A DNA stretch of 36,020 nucleotides from an uncultured Lachnospiraceae bacterium (GTDB lineage: Bacteria > Bacillota > Clostridia > Lachnospirales > Lachnospiraceae). The stretch lies in the NCBI GenBank assembly GCA_947169235.1, contig CAMVOY010000023.1, forward strand, positions 1 through 36,020, written 5' to 3'. Numbering within the stretch: the first letter of the stretch is position 1; every line of letters starts with the position of its first letter. Shown piece by piece: positions 26,301 to 33,506 of this stretch. The notes below the pieces were generated by a model. That model was not told where the DNA came from. It did not search any database and saw nothing but the letters and a program-made list of their open reading frames with translations. The position numbers and the translations under genes were made by a program.

Positions 26301-26896
26301 TCGATCTCATCATCCCACAGATCGATTCGGTATGCCGTCTCTTCCGTCTCAGGGTAGATATCGAGGATCCCACCTCTGATGCAAAACTCTCCTTCACCCT
26401 CTACCTGTCCGACATTCTCGTAGCCCATCTCGACCAGAGCATCAGACAGTTTTGTCAGATCGATCCGGTCTGCCTTTTTTAAAACTATCTCGTGCTTTTT
26501 ATAATACGTATAAGGCAGGCACGCATCCATCCCTCCGTCTATCGTAGTTACGATGGTCGTGGGCGTACCCGTCTGCAGCCTGCGGATCACTGCAAGTCTC
26601 TCTCTGGTGATAGCCTGTCCATGAACATCCGCACTGAAAAATATCAAGTCCTTCGCGGGATAATACATAACCTCGCGATCATACATGCGCAGATCCTCCA
26701 TAAGCTCGCGGGCACGGATCTCGTCGTGGGTGATCACGAGGCGATAATCGCTCTTTTTCATAAGAGCGGCGATGAGTTGTGACTTTTGCGTATCTGAACA
26801 GCCGGTCATCGCGACCGGTGTATCTGCTTTCGCAATAGCGTTTTCGCAGCTAGTGAAGTCCTCTATTTCCCGTAGTGGTGCAAGTATAGTTTCCAT
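23357..26896 (-). CDS. mfd: Transcription-repair coupling factor Mfd
   Basis: Mfd removes RNA polymerase stalled at DNA damage and recruits UvrA. The 1179 residues show the full architecture: a UvrB-homology region in the first 350 residues, the RNA polymerase interaction domain (KVGDYVVHEAHGLGIYQGIE region, about 500-560), a RecG-like translocase with Walker A GDVGYGKT (654-661) and DEEQ (755-758), the SATPIPRT motif, the QLRGRVGRSGR motif VI region and the C-terminal TRCF domain. Length is normal. The start ATG has only a weak GGGAA ribosome site. It follows pth, separated by two large hairpins, and precedes a SurA-like lipoprotein, much like spoVG-pth-mfd neighbourhoods in Bacillus. Confidence 0.98.
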   Translation of the reverse strand: METILAPLREIEDFTSCENAIAKADTPVAMTGCSDTQKSQLIAALMKKSDYRLVITHDEIRARELMEDLRMYDREVMYYPAKDLIFFSADVHGQAITRERLAVIRRLQTGTPTTIVTTIDGGMDACLPYTYYKKHEIVLKKADRIDLTKLSDALVEMGYENVGQVEGEGEFCIRGGILDIYPETEETAYRIDLWDDEIDSIKSMDVESQRSIEDHESVHITPASEMMLSADVSEEGLQRIRSECKKRVDAFKKEKKEEAATRLSQTIESFLDAYEAYHGMVNLESYIRYFSIEEPVSFFDYFCDLDTVVYIDEPTRVKEKAKAVETEFVEAMKMRLEQGYILPKQAEILYTAKDVLARLKRYKTILMSALDHTEKVFDVKHIYRLHIQGGSAYNGDFSMLTSDLKRYVKGKYRVLILSASETRGKRLVDNLADYDIISFYDGSMSHELLPGEVMVSKGNLRRGFEYPDQRFVVLSESDIFGARRRKKRKKKYDGASIHTFNDLKVGDYVVHEAHGLGIYQGIEKIETGQVIKDYLKVSYAAGSTLYVPATSLELLQKYAGADAKPPKINKLGTNEWKKTKSRVKKAVEEIAEELVELYAKRRENRGHAFEADTVWQREFEEMFPYEETEDQLRAIEDVKSDMESDRIMDRLICGDVGYGKTEIAIRAAFKAVMDSKQVAVLVPTTILASQHYSTFLERMKKFGVNVELLCRLKTPAEQRATIAGLKKGTVDVVIGTHKILGKSVEFKNLGLLVIDEEQRFGVKHKEKLKLLKDTVDVLTLSATPIPRTLHMSLVGIRDMSVLAEPPEDRMPIQTFVMERSDEIVREAIIREIGRGGQVYYIYNRVNNIEYITGSIQKLVPEATVGYAHGQMTERELEDTMYRFIEGDIDVLVATTIVESGLDIPNVNTIIVEDADRLGLSQLYQLRGRVGRSGRGAYAFLMYRRDKLLKEVAEKRLAAIREFTELGSGFRISMRDLELRGAGNLLGTGQHGHMAAVGYDMYCKMLEKAVRRLKGESLPVEEYETTVEIKVDAFIPVGYIKNEFQKLDVYKRIAEVETDAEATDMKEELADRFGEIPKSVENLIRIVLIKARAHKVFVTSLEEDGDELKAVLYPEAKLDPMKIPALIKNAKGKLLFEPERTVMRQGKEVRLDPYFHCRKDKDALTEADWILEQLEQLVEE

Positions 26897-26909
26897 TATA
26901 TTCCCATCC

Positions 26910-26991
26910 GGGAGGAGCGCTATTGTTTGACAATCATTTTGACTCGCACATAAAAAGTGCTCTCAAAATGATTGCAAACGCCGCTCCTCCC
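26910..26991. repeat. Long imperfect hairpin upstream of mfd
   Basis: GGGAGGAGCG (26910-26919) pairs perfectly with CGCTCCTCCC (26982-26991). Inside, 26926-26942 pairs with 26963-26978 over 16 positions with one bulged base, and GCAC (26946-26949) pairs with GTGC (26957-26960). The element ends 13 bases before the mfd ATG. No T-run follows on the minus strand, so it is not a standard terminator. Confidence 0.8.
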
Positions 26992-27016
26992 TGTTTATAC
27001 TACTGCAGAAGTTATA

Positions 27017-27112
27017 AGCGCTCGCTGCGGAGTAACAGTTTATCGAGGTGCCTTTATCCGGCACCGAGAAAACTGTTACGGCCAAGCGCGAGCGCTATTG
27101 CACTGTTACTCC
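27017..27112. repeat. Second long hairpin overlapping the end of pth, with an alternative fold
   Basis: AGCGCTCGC (27017-27025) pairs with GCGAGCGCT (27088-27096); GTAACAGTTT (27032-27041) pairs with AAACTGTTAC (27070-27079); GGTGCC (27047-27052) pairs with GGCACC (27060-27065). In a competing fold, CGGAGTAACAGT (27028-27039) pairs perfectly with ACTGTTACTCCG (27101-27112), inside the pth coding end. The outer stem includes the pth stop codon. Confidence 0.75.
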
Positions 27113-27664
27113 GTTAACAGCGTTCATGGCTTTGTCTATTGATTCGGTCAGATAGGCGGTTACTGCCTTATCACACAGATCAAAGATGTCGCGGAACTTG
27201 GCGTCGTCTTCTTTTGAAAACCGTCCAAGGACGTGGTGAACGAGATCGCCTCCGGTGCGGTCGCCGACGCCGATACGAAGGCGGGCAAACTTCTCGCTTC
27301 CGAGATGAGCGATGATGCTCTTCAGTCCGTTGTGACCGCCGGCACTACCCTTCGCTCTGACACGGATGGTGCCGACATCAAGATTTATATCATCACATAT
27401 TATCAGTATGTCGTCATCTTCTATCTTATAATAATCTTTTAGTGCACGTACGCTTTTTCCGCTCTCATTCATATAGGTTTGAGGCTGTACTAAAAGGACG
27501 GTCTTGCCCTCGATATTACCTTTACCCGTGAGAGCAAAACCTTCCTTATTTTTTAATCTGATATCATATTTATCACAGAGATAAGTAATCATATCAAATC
27601 CGATATTATGTCTGGTCGCGGCATACTTTGTGCCGGGGTTGCCAAGCCCCACTATCATAAACAT
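27095..27664 (-). CDS. pth: Peptidyl-tRNA hydrolase
   Basis: Pth cleaves peptidyl-tRNA released from stalled ribosomes. The 189-residue length is typical. Active-site features are visible: N9 in GLGNPG, H19 in TRHNIGFD, the CDDINLDVG segment near residue 92 and N112 in GGHNGLKS. The first ATG is used; the ribosome site (AAGGGAA) is somewhat distant. It lies between spoVG and mfd, an order shared with Bacillus, where pth is also called spoVC. Confidence 0.97.
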   Translation of the reverse strand: MFMIVGLGNPGTKYAATRHNIGFDMITYLCDKYDIRLKNKEGFALTGKGNIEGKTVLLVQPQTYMNESGKSVRALKDYYKIEDDDILIICDDINLDVGTIRVRAKGSAGGHNGLKSIIAHLGSEKFARLRIGVGDRTGGDLVHHVLGRFSKEDDAKFRDIFDLCDKAVTAYLTESIDKAMNAVNGVTVQ

Positions 27665-27695
27665 TATTAATAAGTTCCCTTCGTAAAATGATAAA

Positions 27696-27730
27696 CTACC
27701 CGGTCAGTCTCCATCTCTGACCGGGTAGTA
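27696..27730. terminator. Hairpin between spoVG and pth
   Basis: CTACCCGGTCAG (27697-27708) pairs perfectly with CTGACCGGGTAG (27718-27729) around nine bases. Downstream on the minus strand the sequence is T-rich (TTTATCATTTTA) but not a clean T-run. It probably ends the glgC-glgD-spoVG transcript, perhaps with read-through into pth, which has no evident promoter of its own. Confidence 0.7.
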
Positions 27731-27741
27731 ATAATGCATTA

Positions 27742-28041
27742 CTATGCCTCTTCTGTAGTCGTGCCACCATCATCCACAGGAGCGCGCGCCTGTTCCTCCT
27801 TGTAAACTTCCAGGATTGTTTTCTCCAGGCAACTTCTCATCTCACTGTTGATCGGATGCGCAATGTCCCGATATTCACCATCCGGTGTCTTTTTACTGGG
27901 CATGGCTATAAACAAACCCTTTTCGCCCTCTATTACTTTGATGTCGTGAACTACAAAACAATCGTCAAAAGTTACAGATACGACTGCTTTCATTTTGGAT
28001 TCTTTTGTAACCATTCGAATCCTGGTATCTGTTATCTGCAT
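27742..28041 (-). CDS. spoVG: Regulatory protein SpoVG
   Basis: SpoVG is a small nucleic-acid-binding regulator; in Bacillus it affects septum formation in sporulation, and in other Firmicutes cell wall and virulence genes. The 99-residue protein has the family core: [22 protein letters not shown] and [25 protein letters not shown]. The ATG at 28041 is chosen because it matches family N-termini; a TTG 21 bases upstream is the only longer option. It begins 24 bases after glgD with no promoter between, so it appears to belong to the glycogen operon, which is an unusual placement. Confidence 0.95.
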   Translation of the reverse strand: MQITDTRIRMVTKESKMKAVVSVTFDDCFVVHDIKVIEGEKGLFIAMPSKKTPDGEYRDIAHPINSEMRSCLEKTILEVYKEEQARAPVDDGGTTTEEA

Positions 28042-28065
28042 ACTGTCCCCTTCCTTGATCAACCA

Positions 28066-29187
28066 TTACAGTACGTAGCGATCGTTTTTCTCCAGGATAA
28101 TGTTGATGTTGTCCGGAGTGCCTGTATAGTTGGCGTTTGCGCTAATAGTGTCATGGCTCTCAACTATGCAATTTTCAATGTAGGCATTGTCCCCAATATA
28201 CACATCATTAAGAATGATGGAATTGCGGATCACTGAATTGTTTCCTACATAGACCTCCTTAAACAGCAGGGAGTTCGATACCTCTCCGTTAATGATACAA
28301 CCACTGGCAATCAAGCTGTTCTTCACGTTTGATCCGGCGTTAAACTTCGCCGGCGGAAGGTCGTCGATCTTCGACATTACTGCCGGGTATTCATTGAAGA
28401 AGTAACGACGAATATCCTTGTCTAAGAAGTCCATATTCGTCTTGTAGTAGGAATCCACTGTTGTAATGTTGCTCCAGTAGGAATCCATCGGGTATGAGTA
28501 TATTTTTTTCAATCCCTTATAGCGGATAAATATATCCTTCACCAAATCAAATCCGTCTTCCGCTCCCGCGCGCTCGATCATCTCGATCAGCTGGCGGCGA
28601 CGTACAACATAAATACCCGTGGATACCAGAGTCTTGGATGTCACCAGAGGCTTTTCCTCAAACTCGGTGATCATCCCACTCGGATCAACCGAAACAACAC
28701 CGAAGCGGCTGGGATCATCCACTTCGCCCAAGTCCTTTGTTACAATGGTGATGTCCGCGTTCTTTTCAATATGATACTCCAAAAGCTTGTTCATATTCAT
28801 CTTGTACACGCAGTCACCGTTCGCGATGATCACATAGGGCTCATGAGAGGTTTTCAAAAAGTCCACGTTCTGTGCGATCGCGTCCGCTGTACCTCTGTAC
28901 CAATAATTATTTCCCTGTGTCTGCGTCGGTGTGAAGACAAAAAGTCCTCCCTGCTTACGACCGAAGTCCCACCACTTGGACGAATTCAAGTGCTCAGTAA
29001 GCGACTTCGAGTTGTACTGTGTGATCACGGCCACCTTGTTAATATGCGAGTTCGACATGCTGCTCAAAGCAAAGTCGATACTACGGTACGCTCCTGCAAT
29101 GGGTAGCGCCGCAGCTGCTCTGTTTCTCGTAAGCTCTTTCATTCGGCTGGAGTTACCTCCCGCCAGGATAATACCTATCGCTCTCAT
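28066..29187 (-). CDS. glgD: Glucose-1-phosphate adenylyltransferase subunit GlgD
   Basis: GlgD is the non-catalytic partner of GlgC in Firmicutes and raises the activity of the ADP-glucose pyrophosphorylase complex. The 373-residue protein has a nucleotidyltransferase fold whose first loop is altered ([13 protein letters not shown] rather than the GGQGSRL of GlgC), the [10 protein letters not shown] segment and the FEEKP segment. A left-handed beta-helix of hexapeptide-like repeats forms the C-terminus (about 285-360). Its ATG overlaps the stop of glgC by four bases, so the two are translationally coupled. spoVG follows. Confidence 0.95.
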   Translation of the reverse strand: MRAIGIILAGGNSSRMKELTRNRAAAALPIAGAYRSIDFALSSMSNSHINKVAVITQYNSKSLTEHLNSSKWWDFGRKQGGLFVFTPTQTQGNNYWYRGTADAIAQNVDFLKTSHEPYVIIANGDCVYKMNMNKLLEYHIEKNADITIVTKDLGEVDDPSRFGVVSVDPSGMITEFEEKPLVTSKTLVSTGIYVVRRRQLIEMIERAGAEDGFDLVKDIFIRYKGLKKIYSYPMDSYWSNITTVDSYYKTNMDFLDKDIRRYFFNEYPAVMSKIDDLPPAKFNAGSNVKNSLIASGCIINGEVSNSLLFKEVYVGNNSVIRNSIILNDVYIGDNAYIENCIVESHDTISANANYTGTPDNINIILEKNDRYVL

Positions 29188-30461
29188 AACATGTCACCTG
29201 CCTTTATCATAGTCTCGCCCCCGGCCAAAACGTTTCCGGGATAATCCTCTGCTGTAGTCTTTCCTGATATAGCAGTATTCTTGCCGATCGAAATACCATC
29301 CGGAATGATAGTATTCTCACCGACAGTGACAAGATCGAAAGCATAGACATCCGGTTTGAGCTTGTTTGTCACGCCTTCCTCGCCTGCGCCTAAGACGCAA
29401 TTCGCTCCGATCGAGGTGTTCTCCGACACGATAGCCCGGTCAAGTACCGTTCCCTTGCCAATAACTACGGAATTCATAATGATGGAATCCCGTACTATGG
29501 CTCCTTCTTCTATTATCACGTCGGAACCTATCACGGAGTTGTGTACCTCACCGTAAATCTCGCAACCATCACCTATGATCGCGCGATCTATCACGGCATC
29601 TTCCGCAACAAACTGTGGTCTGAGCCACTCATTGCGGGTGTAGATCTTCCAGAATTCTTCATAAAGATTGAATACCGGAATCAGGTCGATAAGTTCCATG
29701 TTGGACTCCCAATAAGAACCCAACGTACCTACATCCTTCCAATAGCCGTTGAACTCATATGAAAAGATGCGGTCTCCCCTATCCTTACAATATGGAAGGA
29801 TATGCTTACCAAAGTCACACCCGGGCTGATCCTTCAAACGGATCAATGCCTCCTTCAGTACCGGCCAGGAGAAGATATAGATACCCATCGAAATCAGGTT
29901 GCTTCGAGGGTGCTCCGGCTTCTCTTCGAACTCAAGTACACGATGCGTGTCATCTGTGATACATACGCCGAAACGACTCGCCTCCTCAATGGGTACAGGA
30001 ATAGTAGCCATTGTGACGTCAGCATTGTTCGCCTTGTGGAAATCAAGCATCACCTGATAATCCATCTTGTAGATGTGATCGCCGCCAAGTATCAGAACAT
30101 ATTCAGGATTGTAATACTCCATGTAATTCAAGTTCTGAAAGATTGCGTTCGCTGTACCCGTATACCATTCGCTGTTCTGACTCTTCTCATATGGCGGCAG
30201 GATCGACACACCACCTACGTTTCGATCCAGGTCCCACGGAATACCGATTCCGATGTGAGTATTCAGCTTCAATGGTTGATACTGTGTCAGCACGCCCACC
30301 GTATCAACTCCCGAGTTGATACAGTTACTCAGCGGGAAATCGATGATACGATATTTCCCTCCAAAAGCAACAGCAGGCTTTGCCACATTCGCAGTCAGGA
30401 CACCGAGTCTGGAGCCCTGTCCGCCAGCCAAAAGCATGGCTATCATTTCTTTTTTTATCAT
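29184..30461 (-). CDS. glgC: Glucose-1-phosphate adenylyltransferase GlgC
   Basis: GlgC makes ADP-glucose from ATP and glucose 1-phosphate, the committed step of glycogen synthesis. The 425-residue protein has the pyrophosphorylase loop [14 protein letters not shown], followed by [20 protein letters not shown], the WYTGTANAI segment, [10 protein letters not shown] and the sugar-phosphate-site FEEKP. Beta-helix repeats run from about 290 to the end. It starts an operon with glgD and spoVG; AGGGG precedes the ATG, and a strong promoter lies upstream. Synthase, branching enzyme and phosphorylase genes are not in the window; malQ lies about 7 kb to the left. Confidence 0.97.
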   Translation of the reverse strand: MIKKEMIAMLLAGGQGSRLGVLTANVAKPAVAFGGKYRIIDFPLSNCINSGVDTVGVLTQYQPLKLNTHIGIGIPWDLDRNVGGVSILPPYEKSQNSEWYTGTANAIFQNLNYMEYYNPEYVLILGGDHIYKMDYQVMLDFHKANNADVTMATIPVPIEEASRFGVCITDDTHRVLEFEEKPEHPRSNLISMGIYIFSWPVLKEALIRLKDQPGCDFGKHILPYCKDRGDRIFSYEFNGYWKDVGTLGSYWESNMELIDLIPVFNLYEEFWKIYTRNEWLRPQFVAEDAVIDRAIIGDGCEIYGEVHNSVIGSDVIIEEGAIVRDSIIMNSVVIGKGTVLDRAIVSENTSIGANCVLGAGEEGVTNKLKPDVYAFDLVTVGENTIIPDGISIGKNTAISGKTTAEDYPGNVLAGGETMIKAGDML

Positions 30462-30492
30462 CTGATCACCCCTGTTGTAAAATAGTGACTTT

Positions 30493-30521
30493 ATTATAAC
30501 ACATATTTTTACAAATGTGAA
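30493..30521 (-). promoter_or_regulatory. Promoter of the glgC-glgD-spoVG operon
   Basis: On the minus strand, TTCACA (30521..30516) and a perfect TATAAT (30498..30493) are separated by 17 bases. Long A/T runs lie upstream (30520-30600), and a CATTTTT/AAAAATG dyad with a three-base centre (30554-30570) lies midway to the murC promoter. Confidence 0.82.
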
Positions 30522-30588
30522 TATTTTTTACAAAATTTTTTTTTGTTTTTTTTCATTTTTGTGAAAAATGCACAAATAAAATACGGGC

Positions 30589-30617
30589 TTGTTTTTTTTG
30601 TCAAGACTTGATAAAAT
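30589..30617 (+). promoter_or_regulatory. Promoter of murC
   Basis: TTGTTT (30589-30594) and TAAAAT (30612-30617) are separated by 17 bases, divergent from the glgC promoter. A good -10 and a partial -35 in a very T-rich stretch make this a moderate call. Confidence 0.6.
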
Positions 30618-30684
30618 AATTCATATATATATGGAGTCTCCGAAACATACGGAGCACACCATATTGTAAACGGAGGAAATAAAA

Positions 30685-32082
30685 ATGTATACAATCGATT
30701 TCAAAAAAGCAGGCGAGTCCTCTCATCCCCTGCACATCCACTTTATCGGTATCGGTGGTATCAGCATGAGCGGCTTCGCCGAGTTGCTCCACTCGATGGG
30801 TTTTGTCATCACCGGTTCCGACCGTGCAAAAAGCTCCATCACCGAGCATCTCGAGAGTCTCGGAATGACCATAGCATATGAGCAGGTAGCTGCAAACATC
30901 ACCGATGATATCGATGCTGTCGTATACACCGCTGCCATCCATCCTGACAATCCCGAATACGCCGAGTGCGTAAAAAGAGGTCTGCCGATGATGGAGAGAG
31001 CGGAGCTGATCGGACAGGTCATGAAGAATTACCAAACCGCCGTAGCCATAGCCGGCACTCATGGCAAGACGACCACAACCTCCATAGCTTCTCATATGTT
31101 CTTATCCGCAGGTCTCGATCCTACCATCTCGGTCGGAGGAATACTTCCGGTCATAGGAGGCAATATCAGGATCGGACACTCTCCGAACTTCATTACTGAA
31201 GCGTGCGAGTACACAAACAGCTTTTTGAAATTTTTCCCGACCATAGGGATCATACTTAATATAGAAGAAGATCATATGGATTTCTTCAAGGACATCGATG
31301 ATATCCGTAATTCTTTCAAACGATTCGCGGCACTGATCCCCGAGGACGGAACCCTGATCATCTGTGCTGACATCGATAACTACGAAGAGATCACAAAGGA
31401 TACCAACTGTAAGATAATATCCTTCTCCGCAACGAAGTCTGCCGACTACACAGCAAAGGATATCAGCTATGACGACCATGGCAATCCGACCTTCACTGCC
31501 GTAACGCCTGCCGGCGAGGCCGGACCGTATGCGCTGAAGGTACCGGGACTCCACAACGTCGGAAATACTCTGGCATGCATAGCTCTCGCTGATGCCATAG
31601 GTATAAATGGTGATGCGGTATCCGCCGCCCTCTCGGAGTTTAAAGGTACGGAGAGACGGTTCGAGTACAAGGGTACCACCCACGGCTTTACCATCATCGA
31701 TGACTACGCTCACCACCCGACAGAGATCAGAGCTACCTTGGAATCCGCAAAGAGATACCCCCACGAAAGGTTATGGGTCGCTTTCCAGCCGCACACATAC
31801 ACCCGAACAAAAGCGTTTTTGCCTGAGTTTGCAGATGCTCTGTCTGCAGCCGACCATGTGATCCTCGCAGATATCTACGCTGCGCGCGAAGCAGACCCCG
31901 GTGATATCTCTTCAAAAGACATCGCCGACCTCATAAATAGCCGCGGAGGAAAAGCAACGTATTTAGGCGGTTTTGAGGAAATCAAAAAATTTATTTTAAA
32001 AAATTTACTAGCCGGTGATTTGTTGATAACTATGGGCGCCGGAAACATAGTAGATATAGGAGAGGACCTTTTGGCTCAGTGA
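30685..32082 (+). CDS. murC: UDP-N-acetylmuramate--L-alanine ligase
   Basis: MurC adds L-alanine to UDP-MurNAc in the cytoplasm, the first amino acid of the peptidoglycan stem peptide. The 465-residue protein has the N-terminal UDP-binding GIGGISMSG, the ATP loop GTHGKTTT (124-131), the EACEYTNSFL segment, the NIEEDH motif, a DDYAHHPTEI segment and the C-terminal QPHTYTRT region. GGAGG lies before the ATG. A hairpin and then a run of DnaA boxes follow the stop codon; the next gene is a DnaD-like protein. Confidence 0.97.
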   Translation: MYTIDFKKAGESSHPLHIHFIGIGGISMSGFAELLHSMGFVITGSDRAKSSITEHLESLGMTIAYEQVAANITDDIDAVVYTAAIHPDNPEYAECVKRGLPMMERAELIGQVMKNYQTAVAIAGTHGKTTTTSIASHMFLSAGLDPTISVGGILPVIGGNIRIGHSPNFITEACEYTNSFLKFFPTIGIILNIEEDHMDFFKDIDDIRNSFKRFAALIPEDGTLIICADIDNYEEITKDTNCKIISFSATKSADYTAKDISYDDHGNPTFTAVTPAGEAGPYALKVPGLHNVGNTLACIALADAIGINGDAVSAALSEFKGTERRFEYKGTTHGFTIIDDYAHHPTEIRATLESAKRYPHERLWVAFQPHTYTRTKAFLPEFADALSAADHVILADIYAAREADPGDISSKDIADLINSRGGKATYLGGFEEIKKFILKNLLAGDLLITMGAGNIVDIGEDLLAQ

Positions 32083-32083
32083 C

Positions 32084-32283
32084 TTATGCACATTATCCAC
32101 CACCTTATGCACTTTTTCATCCGCAATCAGGTGGTGGATAATTTTTTGATCTTTTTTACTGTTCATAACTTTAATTCATATTATACTTGATGAGAATTCC
32201 CATTTTAAGGCACTTTCGGGATATTTTTCTACATAAATAGTCTGAGCGAAATCAGGTTGTCCACATTATGCACATTATCCACA
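32084..32283. promoter_or_regulatory. DnaA-box clusters around an AT-rich stretch
   Basis: Seven sites match the DnaA box TTATNCACA at eight or nine positions. Cluster A: 32084-32092 (perfect), 32093-32101, 32105-32113, and 32133-32141 on the minus strand. Cluster B: 32257-32265, 32266-32274 (perfect) and 32275-32283 (perfect), three in direct contact and in the same orientation. Between them lie about 115 AT-rich bases (32142-32256). This fills most of the 305-base gap between murC and the DnaD-like gene. DnaA binding is very likely; whether it serves replication start, titration or transcription control is open. Confidence 0.75.
32092..32148 (+). terminator. Terminator-like hairpin of murC, built from two DnaA boxes
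   Basis: A perfect 14-base inverted repeat (32092-32105 and 32129-32142, loop 23 bases) is followed by a run of seven T. Each arm contains a TTATCCACC near-DnaA box. It fits a rho-independent terminator for murC, although the loop is long. Confidence 0.6.
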
Positions 32284-32300
32284 ACCGTTTTCTACATAAA
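32225..32300. repeat. 13-base direct repeat flanking DnaA-box cluster B
   Basis: TTTTCTACATAAA occurs at 32225-32237 and again at 32288-32300, same orientation, start to start 63 bases. The three abutting DnaA boxes of cluster B lie between the two copies. Confidence 0.75.
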
Positions 32301-32320
32301 AAGAGCACACCCCGGGGGGT

Positions 32321-32349
32321 TTGCAACCTCTTTCACTTTGTGTTATGAT
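32321..32349 (+). promoter_or_regulatory. Promoter of the dnaD-dnaI-like operon
   Basis: TTGCAA (32321-32326) and TATGAT (32344-32349) are separated by 17 bases, 38 bases downstream of DnaA-box cluster B. Transcription should begin near 32356, which rules out a GTG at 32352 as the gene start. Confidence 0.75.
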
Positions 32350-32387
32350 ATGTGCAAATCGTTTTTATGAGGAGTGTGGATCCAAGA

Positions 32388-33506
32388 ATGGGTTTTATGA
32401 TCACCACTGACGGCACGCCGGGCAGCACCCAGGTGCCGAATGAGATATTGTTACATTATATATTGAGAGCAAATGGCGAGAACGTCAAGATCTATCTGTA
32501 CCTGCTCATGGCAAGCCAGAATCCGGGACTCACGGGTCAGGTTTCCGTTGAGACCTTAGCTGACAGACTCGATCTTACAGAACGCGATATCGTCAGATCT
32601 TTGCACTATTGGGAACGCGAAGGGCTCCTGACCCTGCTGACGGACGGCGATCACATCGTCGGTATCTCCCTTCACAATCCCGATATGGTACAGGCTGCTC
32701 CCGACACTACGCACACCTTTATCGAAACAGGTGCGCCTCATCTTCGTGTGCTTAACACGGAGCGTGATGCCAACGAGTACGAGGTACCGAAAGAACAGGC
32801 GACAAATGTGCCTGAACGTATCGAGTATACCCCGATGCAGATAGAGGCTCTGAGCAAGGATGTCGAGATGCAGCGAACTCTCTCACATATCGAGCAGGCT
32901 CTCGGTGCGCCTATCAGTCCGGCGCACATGCAGCTTGTCATGTATCTGATATGTGATCTCAGCTTTTCCGGAGATCTCATCTGCTATCTCTATGATCTGG
33001 CATCAGAGCGCAAAAAAACAAATACACGTTATATCGAAACCATCGCGATAAACTGGGCTGCAAAAGGAATACAGACTGTAGTTGACGCGAGAGCTGAGGC
33101 CTCTGACTTCGCCGGAAAGTATCGTCCGGTATCTCATGCGCTCGGCATCCACAGAGATTTTGCGCCTGCAGAAAAAGAGATCATTGATTCGTGGGATGCC
33201 TATGGTTTCTCTGATGAGATCATCACCGAGGCTTGCAAAAAAACCGTGATCCAGTCCGGCGATACAAACTTAAACTACGTATCAAAAATACTTGCCGGCT
33301 GGCATGAAAAAAATGTACACACACTTGATGACATCGCCCGCATAGACGAGGCATATCATAAATCCAGAAAAACGCGTTCTGCTTTAGCACAGAAAAAACG
33401 TTTGAATAACAACGCGTTCCAGAACTTCAAAGGCCGCGATTATACTGACGAAGATTATGAAGATATGGAACTTCAATTTCTTCAAAAGAGAAAGGGAACA
33501 CCATGA
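32388..33506 (+). CDS. DnaD-like primosome protein
   Basis: DnaD-type proteins bridge DnaA and the helicase loader at replication start in Firmicutes. The 372-residue protein has an N-terminal winged-helix region (ILLHYILRANGENVKIYLYLL, then SVETLADRLDLTERDIVRSLHYWEREGLL) and two DnaB_2-type helical modules. The first lies around PISPAHMQLVMYLI to INWAAKGIQT, the second from APAEKEIIDSWDAYGF to YVSKILAGWHEKN. The ATG at 32388 is used because the predicted transcript starts near 32356; AGGAG lies 13 bases before it. A second ATG three codons on is possible. The stop overlaps the start of the DnaI-like gene by four bases. Confidence 0.88.
   Translation: MGFMITTDGTPGSTQVPNEILLHYILRANGENVKIYLYLLMASQNPGLTGQVSVETLADRLDLTERDIVRSLHYWEREGLLTLLTDGDHIVGISLHNPDMVQAAPDTTHTFIETGAPHLRVLNTERDANEYEVPKEQATNVPERIEYTPMQIEALSKDVEMQRTLSHIEQALGAPISPAHMQLVMYLICDLSFSGDLICYLYDLASERKKTNTRYIETIAINWAAKGIQTVVDARAEASDFAGKYRPVSHALGIHRDFAPAEKEIIDSWDAYGFSDEIITEACKKTVIQSGDTNLNYVSKILAGWHEKNVHTLDDIARIDEAYHKSRKTRSALAQKKRLNNNAFQNFKGRDYTDEDYEDMELQFLQKRKGTP

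Noticed and set aside
31102-31764. Open frame of 220 codons on the minus strand
   Set aside because: It is antisense to the conserved core of murC and has no supporting start signal.
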